From JACVRW01 sp963811055 (GTDB taxonomy: Bacteria > Actinomycetota > Thermoleophilia > Solirubrobacterales > Thermoleophilaceae), in NCBI GenBank assembly GCA_963811055.1, contig CAWEPQ010000020.1, forward strand, positions 558,001 through 622,000: a stretch of DNA of 64,000 bases. The letters run 5' to 3'. Shown here piece by piece: positions 35,939 to 44,183 of the stretch. How positions within the stretch are numbered: position 1 is the stretch's first letter; each line of letters opens with the position of its first letter. The notes beneath the pieces were generated by a model. It saw only the letters and a list, made by a program, of their open reading frames with translations. It was not told the origin of the DNA and searched no databases. The position numbers were made by a program, and so were the translations under genes.

Positions 35939-36343
35939 ATGTCGCAGGAGAACATGGAGATCACGCGCAGGGCGGTGGATGCCTGGAACTCGGATGGAGT
36001 CGAGCCGCTACTGGAGTTCTATCCCGAGGACGTGATCTGGTTCCCGTTTCCGGATTCGCCCGACAGCGCCGACGGGTTCCGAGGCCACGACGGGCTCCGT
36101 GACGTGATGGCCGGCTGGAGCGACAGCTTCGACGACTTCACGGTCGCCACCACCGAGATCCGCGACTGTGGCGACAAGGTCGTCTGGCTGGGAGAGATCT
36201 CGGGCCGCATCAAGGGCTCCGGAGTGCAGGTCCACCAGCCGATGGGCAGCGTCGGCTGGGACTTTCGCGACGGCAAGATCGGCAGGGCCCGCTTCTTTCC
36301 CTCCTGGGCAGAGACCCTCGAAGCCGCGGGACTCTCGGAGTAG
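35939..36343 (+). CDS. SnoaL/NTF2-like protein
   Basis: 134 residues of a single NTF2-like cone. The start MSQENMEITRRAVDAWNSDG and FYPEDVIWFPFPDSPDSADGFRGHDGLRDVM are typical of a family highly expanded in Thermoleophilia. DKVVWLGEISGRIKGSGVQVHQPMGSVGWDFRDGKIGRARFF provides the closing strands. Members are isomerases, hydrolases or binding proteins; none can be assigned. It is divergent from sepF and 12 bases before the hydrolase. Confidence 0.82.
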   Translation: MSQENMEITRRAVDAWNSDGVEPLLEFYPEDVIWFPFPDSPDSADGFRGHDGLRDVMAGWSDSFDDFTVATTEIRDCGDKVVWLGEISGRIKGSGVQVHQPMGSVGWDFRDGKIGRARFFPSWAETLEAAGLSE

Positions 36344-36355
36344 CCCGCCGGCCCG

Positions 36356-37177
36356 GTGGACCCTTGCGCGTTCGAGGTGCTGCGCCAGATCCCCGGCGCC
36401 GGCAGCGTGGCGATCGCCGGCGAGGAGGCCGGTGACGGCACGGCTCTGGTGCTGCTGCACGGCCTCTCCGCCACCCGCCGCAACGTCGTGCAGGGCTCGC
36501 GCCTGCTCACGCGCCGCGGATACAGGCTGGTGTCATACGACGCTCGCGGGCACGGAGCGTCCTCCCCCGGCCCCTCCTACGCCTATCCCGACCTGGTGGA
36601 CGATCTCGCCGGCGTGCTCGACGACCGCGGACTCGACCAAGCGGTCCTGGTGGGCAGCTCGATGGGAGCCGCCACCGCCATGGCCTTCGCGCTCGCGCAT
36701 CCCGGCCGGGTGCCCGCCCTGGTGCAGATCACGCCCGCCTTCCGGGGCCAGGCCGATACCGGAGGGCGTTGGGACCGCCTGGCCGACGCGCTCGAGAGCG
36801 GGGGCGTCGACGCGTTCGTGGAGGCCAACGACCCGGACTCGCTACCGGAGCGTTGGCGGGAGCCGGTGCGGCGCGCGGTGCGGCAGCGTATGGAGCGCCA
36901 CGAGCATCCCGATGCGGTGGCGGCGGCGCTGCGCGAGGTGCCGCGCTCGCTCGCCTGGGACGGCGGGATGGAGGCCCTGGACCGGCTGGAAGTCCCCACC
37001 CTCGTCGTCGGCTCCCGCGACGACTCGGACCCCACGCATCCACTCGCGACCGCCGAGGAGTACGAGCGCCGCCTGCCGAACGGCCGGCTCGTCGTGGAGG
37101 ACCAGGGCCAGGCGCCACTGGCGTGGCAGGGAGGGCGCCTGTCGGAGGCGATTGCCGACTTCCTGGCGAGCCCCTAG
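36356..37177 (+). CDS. Alpha/beta hydrolase lacking the usual catalytic histidine
   Basis: 273 residues, GTG start. LVLLHGLSATRRNVVQGSRLL (oxyanion HG) and YDARGHGASS precede the nucleophile elbow VGSSMGAATAMA (Ser near 102). VPTLVVGSRDDSDPTHPLATAE supplies the Asp. At the place of the catalytic His the sequence reads VEDQGQAPLAWQGGRLSEAIADFL, with Gln where GHxP is expected. Either the enzyme uses another base, or it is a non-hydrolytic member. It is convergent with the GNAT gene, with stops overlapping at CTAG. Confidence 0.8.
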   Translation: MDPCAFEVLRQIPGAGSVAIAGEEAGDGTALVLLHGLSATRRNVVQGSRLLTRRGYRLVSYDARGHGASSPGPSYAYPDLVDDLAGVLDDRGLDQAVLVGSSMGAATAMAFALAHPGRVPALVQITPAFRGQADTGGRWDRLADALESGGVDAFVEANDPDSLPERWREPVRRAVRQRMERHEHPDAVAAALREVPRSLAWDGGMEALDRLEVPTLVVGSRDDSDPTHPLATAEEYERRLPNGRLVVEDQGQAPLAWQGGRLSEAIADFLASP

Positions 37178-37725
37178 ACCTCCACCGGGCGCTCCATGAC
37201 CACGCCCTCGAGCGAGATGCCGTCAGGCGTCGTGACCAGGGTGCGCCTGACCTCGCGGAAGCCGCAGGCGCGGTAGAGCGGCTCCCCCGGCAGCGTGGCC
37301 ATCAGGGCGAGCTGCGTGAAGCCCTCGTCGCGCGCGGCCCGCGCGCACGAGTCGAGGATCGCGCGGCCGAGCCCGCGGCGGGTCCAGTCGGAGCGCACGA
37401 ACATCGCCCGCACGCGCGCCGGCTCGGTTAGCGGATCCAGGAGGCGGGCGTCGCTGTCGGCCTCGCCGGAGCCGGTGTAGAGCCTGGCGCGGCGGCTCCA
37501 GCCGCCGCACGCCACGATCTCGCTGCCCACCTCGTGCACGAAGTACGTGCCGTCCTCGATGAGCAGCATGTCGAGGTCGCCGATGTGATCCGCCGCGCTC
37601 GCCACCTGGCGCTCGTCGTAGAAGCGCGGAAACAGGTCGAGGATCGACGCGCGCATCAGCGCCGAGATCCGCGGGGCGTCCGCGGCCACGGCCGGCCGCT
37701 GCCGCGGCGTGATGCCCTTGCTCAC
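37174..37725 (-). CDS. GNAT-family N-acetyltransferase
   Basis: 183 residues from GTG 37725, which overlaps the upstream stop (GTGA). The acetyl-CoA site is MFVRSDWTRRGLGRAILDSCARAARDEGF, containing R-R-G-L-G-R in the pyrophosphate-binding position, followed by LALMATLPGEPLYRACGFREVRR, the usual GNAT C-terminal strand-turn. The acceptor is unknown. Confidence 0.85.
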   Translation of the reverse strand: MSKGITPRQRPAVAADAPRISALMRASILDLFPRFYDERQVASAADHIGDLDMLLIEDGTYFVHEVGSEIVACGGWSRRARLYTGSGEADSDARLLDPLTEPARVRAMFVRSDWTRRGLGRAILDSCARAARDEGFTQLALMATLPGEPLYRACGFREVRRTLVTTPDGISLEGVVMERPVEV

Positions 37726-38093
37726 CGAGGCGGGATCGCCTGCACGGCCCAGCCGTTCCCGTCCGGGTCGCTGAAGAAGACGAACGAGCCCCACGGGAAC
37801 TCCTGGACCTCACTCACCTCCACCCCTCGGCCGGCGAGCTCGGCGTGTGCCTCCTGGATGTCGTCCACCACCAGCTGCAGCCCCTGCACGGAGCCCGGCG
37901 CCATCGCCGCACCCAGTCCGGTGCCGATGGCGATCGAGCAGCTCGATCCCGGTGGCGTGAGCTGGACGAACCGCATCTCGTCGCTCATCCGATGATCGTG
38001 GTCGGCGTTGAAGCCCGCCTTCTCGACGTAGAACTCCTTCGCCTGGTCGACGTCGGAGACGGGCACCTGCAGCAGTTCGAGACGGAATTCCAT
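37722..38093 (-). CDS. Glyoxalase/VOC-superfamily protein
   Basis: 123 residues forming two beta-alpha-beta-beta-beta modules. MEFRLELLQVPVSDVDQAKEFYVEKAGFNADHDHR starts module 1 and VQGLQLVVDDIQEAHAELAGRGVEVSEVQEFPWGSFVFFSDPDGNGWAVQ is module 2. It resembles dioxygenase/antibiotic-resistance type VOC proteins, with candidate metal ligands few and unclear. ATG 38093 is chosen over an upstream TTG-type extension. Confidence 0.85.
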   Translation of the reverse strand: MEFRLELLQVPVSDVDQAKEFYVEKAGFNADHDHRMSDEMRFVQLTPPGSSCSIAIGTGLGAAMAPGSVQGLQLVVDDIQEAHAELAGRGVEVSEVQEFPWGSFVFFSDPDGNGWAVQAIPPR

Positions 38094-38146
38094 GGCCAGG
38101 CAGTGTAGATGCGGCACCCTCCTGCGGAGGGGCTACTGTCGCGTCC

Positions 38147-40864
38147 ATGACGGGTCGGTGGTCCCCGACCGTATCGCTCGTCCTTCTCGCGTTCGTCGCG
38201 GTGGGCGCGATCACCCTGATGCAGGACCTCGACGGCGTCTGGATTCTCGTCGTCGCTCTGCCGCTGCTCGTCTACGCCGTGTTGCGCACCATCCCCGCGC
38301 CGCGCTGGATCGGTGCGATCGCCCTGGTGTGGGGATTGATCGTGATTCCCGTGTACGCGCTCCTCGGCGTGGACTGGCTCTGGGCGCACCTGACCAGCTG
38401 GAGACCCGACCCGCTCGGCAGCCTCGCCCTCGGCGCCCTCCTCATAGGCGCGGCCGCCTGGCTGTATCTGCGCCCGTGGTGGGTCCGCCGCACGCCGCGG
38501 CGTCCGCTCGCATGGACCCTCGGGACCGCCCTCATCCTGGTGCTGGTGCCGCCCTTCGGATTCTGGTTCGCCGGCTGGGTGAAAGGGGACGAGCGGTCGC
38601 TGGAGCAGAAGGCCTCGGTGGTCTCTCGGCTGGACGTCATCGTCCTGACCGACGAGACGGAGAGACCCGCCGAACCCGAGCCGCCGTTCGGCTGGAGCAT
38701 CAGCACCTGGCGCGGCCAGGTGGGCGAAGGGGACCGCATCCGCTGGGACGCGGCCGGAGCGCCCCCGCTCGTGCCTCGCGACGACGTGGACCGCGTTCTT
38801 CTGTTGATGGTCGACGGCGGCCCGGAACGCCTCTCACGGGCGGACGCCCTGCCGGCCGCTCCGGACACTGGGGGCGAGATCGAGCGATGGCTTGGTCTAG
38901 CCGACAGGGTCACGTCGACCTTCACGCCCACGTTTGCCCTGCTGCGCACCGACGACGACACCCGCCTGAGGTCCTGGAACGACGCGCTTGCCGGGCGCCG
39001 GCCCGGCACGAGAAGCGGGAGAGCGCTGTCGCTCGAGGGAGCCGCCGGCTCCCGGACGGCAGCTGACCTGGCGCTCGCTCTGGCGGTACGAGCGCCCACG
39101 GGCGATCAGGACCTGACACTGGCGGCCAGGCACCGTCCGGCGCTGTTCTTCGATGGCGACGAGCCCTACCCGTCGCCGCTCAACGTCGACCGCCTGCTCG
39201 CCAGCGGCAGGATGAAGCTCTGCGAACAGGGTCAAGCCGTCGGGCGAATCTGCTCTGCCGTCCACAGGTCGGCCGACCTCCACAACGGGGCGAGCCACCT
39301 CGCGTTCGAGCCCGACGAGCTGGCGGAGGTGCGGGACCAGAGCACGATCTACGTGAACGTCACGCGCTCGGGCAACGACCGGCCCAACGCGATCTACCTC
39401 GATTACTGGTGGTACTTCCCGCACAACCCCGCGGGGGCGGCCGGGGGAGCACTCTGCGGAGCCGGCTTCGTGATCGCGGGCGTCACCTGCTTCGACCACC
39501 AGTCCGACTGGGAGGGCGTGACCGTCGTCCTCGACGGCGACTCACCGTCCGGTCCGCCCACGGCCGTCTCCTACGCCCAGCACAGCGGCGTGACGCGCTA
39601 CACCTGGCGGGCACTCCAGCGCCTTTGGGACCGCGGCGACCTGAAGGCCTTTGGCCGCAGGATCGACACCGGCCTCCGGCCGCTCGTGTTCATCGCGCGC
39701 GGGACTCATGCCTCCTATCCCACGATCTGCCGCCAGGACAAGTGCAGGGTGGGCGACCTGCCCATCAAGGAGAACCGGCACGATGGCGGCGATCCGTGGC
39801 CCCGCGACGAGCGCGCGGACTGCCCGACGGTCTGCCTGGAAGCGCTGCCGGCGCGCCGCGGCGGTGCCGTGCCGGCGCTCTGGAACGCCTTCGACGGAGG
39901 GTGGGGAACCACCGAATGCGTGCTCGAGGCGATCTGCACCTCGTCCAATCCACCGGTGTCCCCGGCGTTCCAGGGCCGGTACCGGCATCCCTGGTGTGCC
40001 GACGACGCGATCGGGTTCTTCGACGGACGGTTCACACGAGCACATCCGCCCTGCACGAGCCGCAGGCCCTCCGCTCGCGAGATCACCGGGAACGAGCGGC
40101 TGCTGGCGCTGGGCGACTCGTTCTCGTCCGGACAGGGTGCCGGCTCCTACGACCCCGGTACGAACGGGGGCGGGAACACGTGCTTCCGCTCGCCCAGGGC
40201 CTGGCCGCAGGAGCTCGCGACGAGATTGCACCTGGTCGCGCTGCCTTCGCTGGCCTGCAGCGGCGCGGTGATTCACGACGTGACCACGGGTCAGCTCGGT
40301 CGCATCTCCGGGGACCCCGGCGTCGTCACGATCAGCATCGGTGGCAACGACGTCGGCTTCGCCAACGTCATCAAGTCGTGTCTGCTCGGGGATTGCGTCG
40401 CGAAGTACCACCGGCCGTCGGGCGATCGCCTGGAAGCCGAGATCGCGGACGTGGCCGGGCGGCTCCCCAGCTTCTACCGCTCCATCCGGGACGCCGCCCC
40501 GCGCGCCCGCGTGGTCGTGCTCGGGTATCCGCGGCTCTTCCCGAGCCGAGAGGACTGGCGCTCGGCGGGCGACTGCCTGATGCGCCGGCAGATCTCGGGC
40601 GACGAGGTCGAGTACCTCAACGCCCTCACGCCGGCCCTCAACGCCGCCATCGCCGGCGCGGCCAAGGACGCCGGCGTGGATTTCGTGGACGCGACGGAGG
40701 CCTTCAACGGTCGCGAGCTCCTGTGCTCCGGCGAGACGTTCCGCGAGACCTACCTCCGACCGCTTCAGGACCGCCTCAGCCTGGTACCCGCGTCGTTCCA
40801 CCCGAACGCGGCGGGTCACGCGAGGCTCGCCGACGTGGCGGCGAGGCACCTGAGCGCGCCCTGA
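38147..40864 (+). CDS. Large membrane-anchored protein with Vps62-like and SGNH hydrolase domains
   Basis: 905 residues. The first ~150 hold four hydrophobic helices. A middle region (about 320-620) resembles Vps62-type beta proteins: IYLDYWWYFPHNP, FDHQSDWEGVTVVLDG, VSYAQHSGVTRYTW and PLVFIARGTHASYPTICRQD, with many cysteines suggesting extracellular disulfides. The C-terminal ~260 residues are an SGNH esterase: LALGDSFSSGQGAG (Ser near 656), ACSGAVIHD, ISIGGNDVGFANV and the final SFHPNAAGHARLADV (catalytic His). The active site should face outside the membrane. Substrate is unknown; a glycan or lipid ester is plausible. Confidence 0.8.
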   Translation: MTGRWSPTVSLVLLAFVAVGAITLMQDLDGVWILVVALPLLVYAVLRTIPAPRWIGAIALVWGLIVIPVYALLGVDWLWAHLTSWRPDPLGSLALGALLIGAAAWLYLRPWWVRRTPRRPLAWTLGTALILVLVPPFGFWFAGWVKGDERSLEQKASVVSRLDVIVLTDETERPAEPEPPFGWSISTWRGQVGEGDRIRWDAAGAPPLVPRDDVDRVLLLMVDGGPERLSRADALPAAPDTGGEIERWLGLADRVTSTFTPTFALLRTDDDTRLRSWNDALAGRRPGTRSGRALSLEGAAGSRTAADLALALAVRAPTGDQDLTLAARHRPALFFDGDEPYPSPLNVDRLLASGRMKLCEQGQAVGRICSAVHRSADLHNGASHLAFEPDELAEVRDQSTIYVNVTRSGNDRPNAIYLDYWWYFPHNPAGAAGGALCGAGFVIAGVTCFDHQSDWEGVTVVLDGDSPSGPPTAVSYAQHSGVTRYTWRALQRLWDRGDLKAFGRRIDTGLRPLVFIARGTHASYPTICRQDKCRVGDLPIKENRHDGGDPWPRDERADCPTVCLEALPARRGGAVPALWNAFDGGWGTTECVLEAICTSSNPPVSPAFQGRYRHPWCADDAIGFFDGRFTRAHPPCTSRRPSAREITGNERLLALGDSFSSGQGAGSYDPGTNGGGNTCFRSPRAWPQELATRLHLVALPSLACSGAVIHDVTTGQLGRISGDPGVVTISIGGNDVGFANVIKSCLLGDCVAKYHRPSGDRLEAEIADVAGRLPSFYRSIRDAAPRARVVVLGYPRLFPSREDWRSAGDCLMRRQISGDEVEYLNALTPALNAAIAGAAKDAGVDFVDATEAFNGRELLCSGETFRETYLRPLQDRLSLVPASFHPNAAGHARLADVAARHLSAP

Positions 40865-40875
40865 CCGCCTTACGC

Positions 40876-41499
40876 CTACGCGTAGAGGACGCTGCCGAGG
40901 CGCACGATCGTCGCGCCCTCTTCCACGGCCACCGCGTAGTCCTGCGAGGTGCCCATCGAAAGACGCTGGAGCCCGTGCTCCGCCGCAAGCTCGGCGAGAC
41001 GGGCGAAGTGCCTGCGGCTGTCCTCCGGCCGCTCGGTGAAGGGCGGCATCGTCATCAGGCCGGTGACCGGTGCAGGGCAGCGCGCGATGAAGTCGGCGAG
41101 CTCGTCGGGCGCCACGCCCTCCTTGCCCTCCTCCCCCGCCACGTTCACCTGCACCAGCACCTCACTCGCGGGGCTCTGCTCGAGGCGGCGCATGGCCGAT
41201 TCGGACGCCAGCGAGTGGATCAGCCGGACGTTCGGGGCCACGTCCTTGACCTTGCGGCTCTGGAGCGCGCCGATGAAGTCCCAGGTGAAGAGGTCGCCGT
41301 GGCTCGCCTGCTTCTCGAGCAGCGACTGTGCGCGGTTCTCGCCCACCAGCTCGATGCCGCCCTCCGCGAGCGCCGGCAGGTCGTCGGTCGACACGTACTT
41401 GACCGCGGCGCAGATCTCCACCTCGGCGGGCACGCTCTCGCGGATCCGCTCCAGGTTCGCGCGAACGCGCGCCGCGTCGATCATCGAGGAATCAAGCAT
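40876..41499 (-). CDS. YggS/PLPBP pyridoxal-phosphate homeostasis protein
   Basis: 207 residues. Single-domain PLP carrier with an alanine-racemase-like barrel. ICAAVKYVSTDDLPAL has the PLP-binding Lys; GENRAQSLLEK, WDFIGALQSRKVKDV and LSMGTSQDYAVAVEEGATIVRLGSVLY are the remaining family blocks. The 5' end overlaps pgeF by 8 bases; a second ATG at 41484 is an alternative start. The pairing with pgeF is standard in actinobacterial division clusters. Confidence 0.93.
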   Translation of the reverse strand: MLDSSMIDAARVRANLERIRESVPAEVEICAAVKYVSTDDLPALAEGGIELVGENRAQSLLEKQASHGDLFTWDFIGALQSRKVKDVAPNVRLIHSLASESAMRRLEQSPASEVLVQVNVAGEEGKEGVAPDELADFIARCPAPVTGLMTMPPFTERPEDSRRHFARLAELAAEHGLQRLSMGTSQDYAVAVEEGATIVRLGSVLYA

Positions 41500-42202
41500 C
41501 GAGGCTGACTATGCCGCCCTGGCGGCCGGTGAGGCCGTGGTCACGGCGGTGTGAGAAGTACAGGTCGGCACGGCAGCTCGTGCAGTGTTCCACGTGCTGA
41601 ACGTCGCTCACGCCCGCCGCGGCCAGCTCGAGCGTCAGGACCGCGCGCAGGTCGAGCATGCGTCCCTGCGCGACGCCCGGCAGGTCGGCGAACGCGGCCA
41701 GCACCTCCGGTCCCACCTCGTAGCAGCAGGCCCCGACCCCAGGCCCCACGGCCGCCGAGACGGGACCCTGCAGGCGCGCGACCGCCGCGCCCACGATTCC
41801 CGCGGCCAGCCCGCGCCAGCCGCAGTGGACCATCGCCACCGTGCGCCCGTCGGAGAGGGCGAGCGGGTAGCAGTCGGCCGCGAGCACCAGCAGTCCGAGA
41901 CCTGGAAGCGAGGTCACGTGGCCATCCACCCGCGCGAGGCCGGCGCCCGGCAGCGCGTATCCGGGATCCGACGGCGGGGCGTCCCACTCGGCCAGCTCCG
42001 CGCCGTGCACCTGCCACCCCATTGCCACCCGCTCGGGCTCCACGCCCAGCCGGCCGGCGAGCCGCCGGCGGTTCTCCACCACGTTGTTCGGGTCGTCCTC
42101 CGTGAGCACGCCGAGGTTGAGGGACTCGTATGGACCCTCGCTCACGCCGCCGTGGCGGTCGGAGAAGATCACCCGACCGCCGGGAAGGTGCAGCTCGGTC
42201 AC
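41492..42202 (-). CDS. pgeF: Peptidoglycan editing factor / multicopper polyphenol oxidase-like (YfiH/YlmD)
   Basis: 236 residues, GTG start overlapping the upstream stop (GTGA). Family marks are FSDRHGGVSEGPYESLNLG, WQVHGAEL, LLVLAADCYPLAL and VHCGWRGLAAGIV, with the metal-binding His/Cys set, then GPGVGACCYEVG and HCTSCRADLYFSHRRDHG. Bacterial members deamidate or edit wall precursors, or have purine nucleoside phosphorylase and oxidase activity. The role here follows from family and neighbourhood only. Confidence 0.92.
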   Translation of the reverse strand: MTELHLPGGRVIFSDRHGGVSEGPYESLNLGVLTEDDPNNVVENRRRLAGRLGVEPERVAMGWQVHGAELAEWDAPPSDPGYALPGAGLARVDGHVTSLPGLGLLVLAADCYPLALSDGRTVAMVHCGWRGLAAGIVGAAVARLQGPVSAAVGPGVGACCYEVGPEVLAAFADLPGVAQGRMLDLRAVLTLELAAAGVSDVQHVEHCTSCRADLYFSHRRDHGLTGRQGGIVSLDA

Positions 42203-43431
42203 GAGCTCTCCGCGGCAATGGCGAGAGCGGTGCGGAGCTCCTCGTCGCGGCCGGACACGAGTCCATCCAGCTTCCGGTCGAGCGTCCCCTGCAGAGCCCG
42301 GCCTAGCGCGGGGCCCTCAGGCACGCCGGCCTCCAGCAGGTCGTCGCCGGTGATCTCGAGCCGCACCCGGGAGAGGTCGGTGATCCAGCGCAGCACTGGC
42401 TCGGGCGGCGCGCCGGAGGCCAGCGCCAGTGCCAGCGTCTCGGGACGCTCATGGGCGAGCAGGGCGCGCAGCTCGGCCGGGGTGTGCTCGCGCTCGCGCA
42501 GGGTGCGCGCCAGCGGCAGCGCCCAACGGGCGGCCCAGAGCACCGCATCGCGATCGCGCGCGTCCAGCTGGAGTCCGTCGAGCCAGTCCTCGAGCTCCTC
42601 GGGCGCCGACGCGCACAGGGCGGCCAGGGCGGCGAGCGAACGGTCGGCGGCCAGCGCGACAGCGCCCAGAGCGGCGGATGCCACCAGGTCGGGATCGGGC
42701 CGCAGCGCCGGGTGGAGGCCGCGGTCGATGCCGAGGTCGGACAGGCGCCGCACCGCGTCGGGTGCCTCGAGCTCGCCGAGCAGCTCCATCAGCTCGTCGC
42801 GTATGCGCTTGCCGGAGACGGTGGACAGCGCCCCCTCCATCACCGCCACCCGCGCCGCCCGCTCCGTCTCCTCGGCCATGCTGAACCCGAGACGGATCTC
42901 GAAGCGCACGGCGCGCAGGAGGCGAGTCGGGTCGTCCAGGAAGCTCCCGCCGTGCAGCACCCGGATCAGCCGCTCCTCGAGGTCGGCGAGACCTCGGTGC
43001 ACGTCGTAGAGGTGGCCGAGGTCGTCGCCGCGGAGGCCGATCGCCATGGCGTTGATGCTGAAGTCCCTGCGACCGAGGTCCTCCGCGAGCGGTGCCGGCT
43101 CGACCCTCGGCAAAGCGCCCGGTTCGTCGTAGACCTCGCGCCGCGTGGTGGCCAGGTCGATCGGGATCGTCCCGGTCCAGATCGTGGCGGTGCCGAAGCT
43201 CTCGTACTCGCGCACGCGCCCGCCCAGCCGCGCGGCCAGCTCCCGGGCCACCACCCGCGCGTCCCCCTCCACGGCCAGGTCGAGGCTCGCCGGAGGGCGG
43301 TCGCTCGACAGCACGTGACGCACGCCTCCGCCCACCAGGTAGACCTGCGGCAGGTCGATCAGGGCCGGCAGCAGGTCATCCATGCCGGGCAGGCGGCGCA
43401 CGCGCTCGCGCAGGTCGCCCGGGACGGTCAC
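42199..43431 (-). CDS. CCA-adding / poly(A) polymerase family nucleotidyltransferase with altered first Asp
   Basis: 410 residues, GTG start overlapping hisF (GTGA). Class II nucleotidyltransferase: VYLVGGGVRHVL stands for GGxVRD, then SLDLAVEGDARVVARELA, where the family has DLDF/DIDI. The first Asp of the DxD pair is Ser here and the Asp after GGxVR is His. The third acidic position IPIDLATTRREVYD and the LGRRDFSINAMAIGL and FLDDPTRLLRAVRFEIRLGF blocks are intact. The long C-terminal helical region is ordinary. It may be a poor or non-CCA enzyme; a true CCA enzyme may be elsewhere. Confidence 0.82.
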   Translation of the reverse strand: MTVPGDLRERVRRLPGMDDLLPALIDLPQVYLVGGGVRHVLSSDRPPASLDLAVEGDARVVARELAARLGGRVREYESFGTATIWTGTIPIDLATTRREVYDEPGALPRVEPAPLAEDLGRRDFSINAMAIGLRGDDLGHLYDVHRGLADLEERLIRVLHGGSFLDDPTRLLRAVRFEIRLGFSMAEETERAARVAVMEGALSTVSGKRIRDELMELLGELEAPDAVRRLSDLGIDRGLHPALRPDPDLVASAALGAVALAADRSLAALAALCASAPEELEDWLDGLQLDARDRDAVLWAARWALPLARTLREREHTPAELRALLAHERPETLALALASGAPPEPVLRWITDLSRVRLEITGDDLLEAGVPEGPALGRALQGTLDRKLDGLVSGRDEELRTALAIAAESS

Positions 43432-44183
43432 AGCCGGACGGGCACGCCGGCCCGGCGCATGTGCTCCTTGGCCTCGCGCACCGAGTAGGTGCCGTAGTGG
43501 AAGATCGAGGCGCACAGCACCGCGTCGGCTCCCCCAGCCTCCACGGCCTCCACCAGGTGGTCGAGCGTGCCCGCCCCGCCCGATGCGATCACCGGCACGT
43601 CAACGGCGTCGGCCACAGCTCGGGTGAGCTGCAGCTCGTAGCCGTGCTCGGTGCCGTCGCGGTCCATGCTGGTGAGGAGTATCTCCCCCGCTCCGCGCTC
43701 CACGGCCTCGCGCGCCCACTCCACCGCGTCGCGGCCCACGGGCGTGCGCCCTCCGTTCACGTACACGCCGTAGCTGTCGCCCTCGGCGCGGGCGTCGATC
43801 GCCAGCACCACGCACTGCGCGCCGAACACCTCCGCGAGCTCGCCCAGCAGCTCGGGCCGGGCCACCGCCGCCGAGTTGACCGACACCTTCTCCGCGCCGG
43901 CATCGAGCACCGCGTGAGCGTCGTCCAGCGAGCGTACGCCGCCGCCGATCGTGAACGGCACGAACACGTCGTCCGCGCACCGGCGAGCCAGGGCGGCCAC
44001 CGTGTCGCGCTTCTCGTGCGACGCGGTGATGTCGAGGAACACGATCTCGTCCGCGCCGGCCTCCTGGTAGCGCACGGCCAGCTCCACCGGGTCGCCGGCG
44101 TCGCGCAGGTTCACGAACTCCACGCCCTTCACCACACGGCCCTTGTCCACGTCCAGGCACGGGATCACGCGGCGCAGCAGCAT
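43428..44183 (-). CDS. hisF: Imidazole glycerol phosphate synthase, cyclase subunit
   Basis: 251 residues, TIM barrel. CLDVDKGRVVKGVEFVNLRDAGDPVELA starts with the catalytic Asp; VPFTIGGGVRSLDDAHAVL, VSVNSAAVARPELL, VLAIDARAEG (second catalytic Asp) and VPVIASGGAGTLDHLVEAV follow. It closes the imidazole ring from PRFAR using ammonia from HisH. ATG shares one base with the hisA stop (TGATG). Confidence 0.97.
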   Translation of the reverse strand: MLLRRVIPCLDVDKGRVVKGVEFVNLRDAGDPVELAVRYQEAGADEIVFLDITASHEKRDTVAALARRCADDVFVPFTIGGGVRSLDDAHAVLDAGAEKVSVNSAAVARPELLGELAEVFGAQCVVLAIDARAEGDSYGVYVNGGRTPVGRDAVEWAREAVERGAGEILLTSMDRDGTEHGYELQLTRAVADAVDVPVIASGGAGTLDHLVEAVEAGGADAVLCASIFHYGTYSVREAKEHMRRAGVPVRL

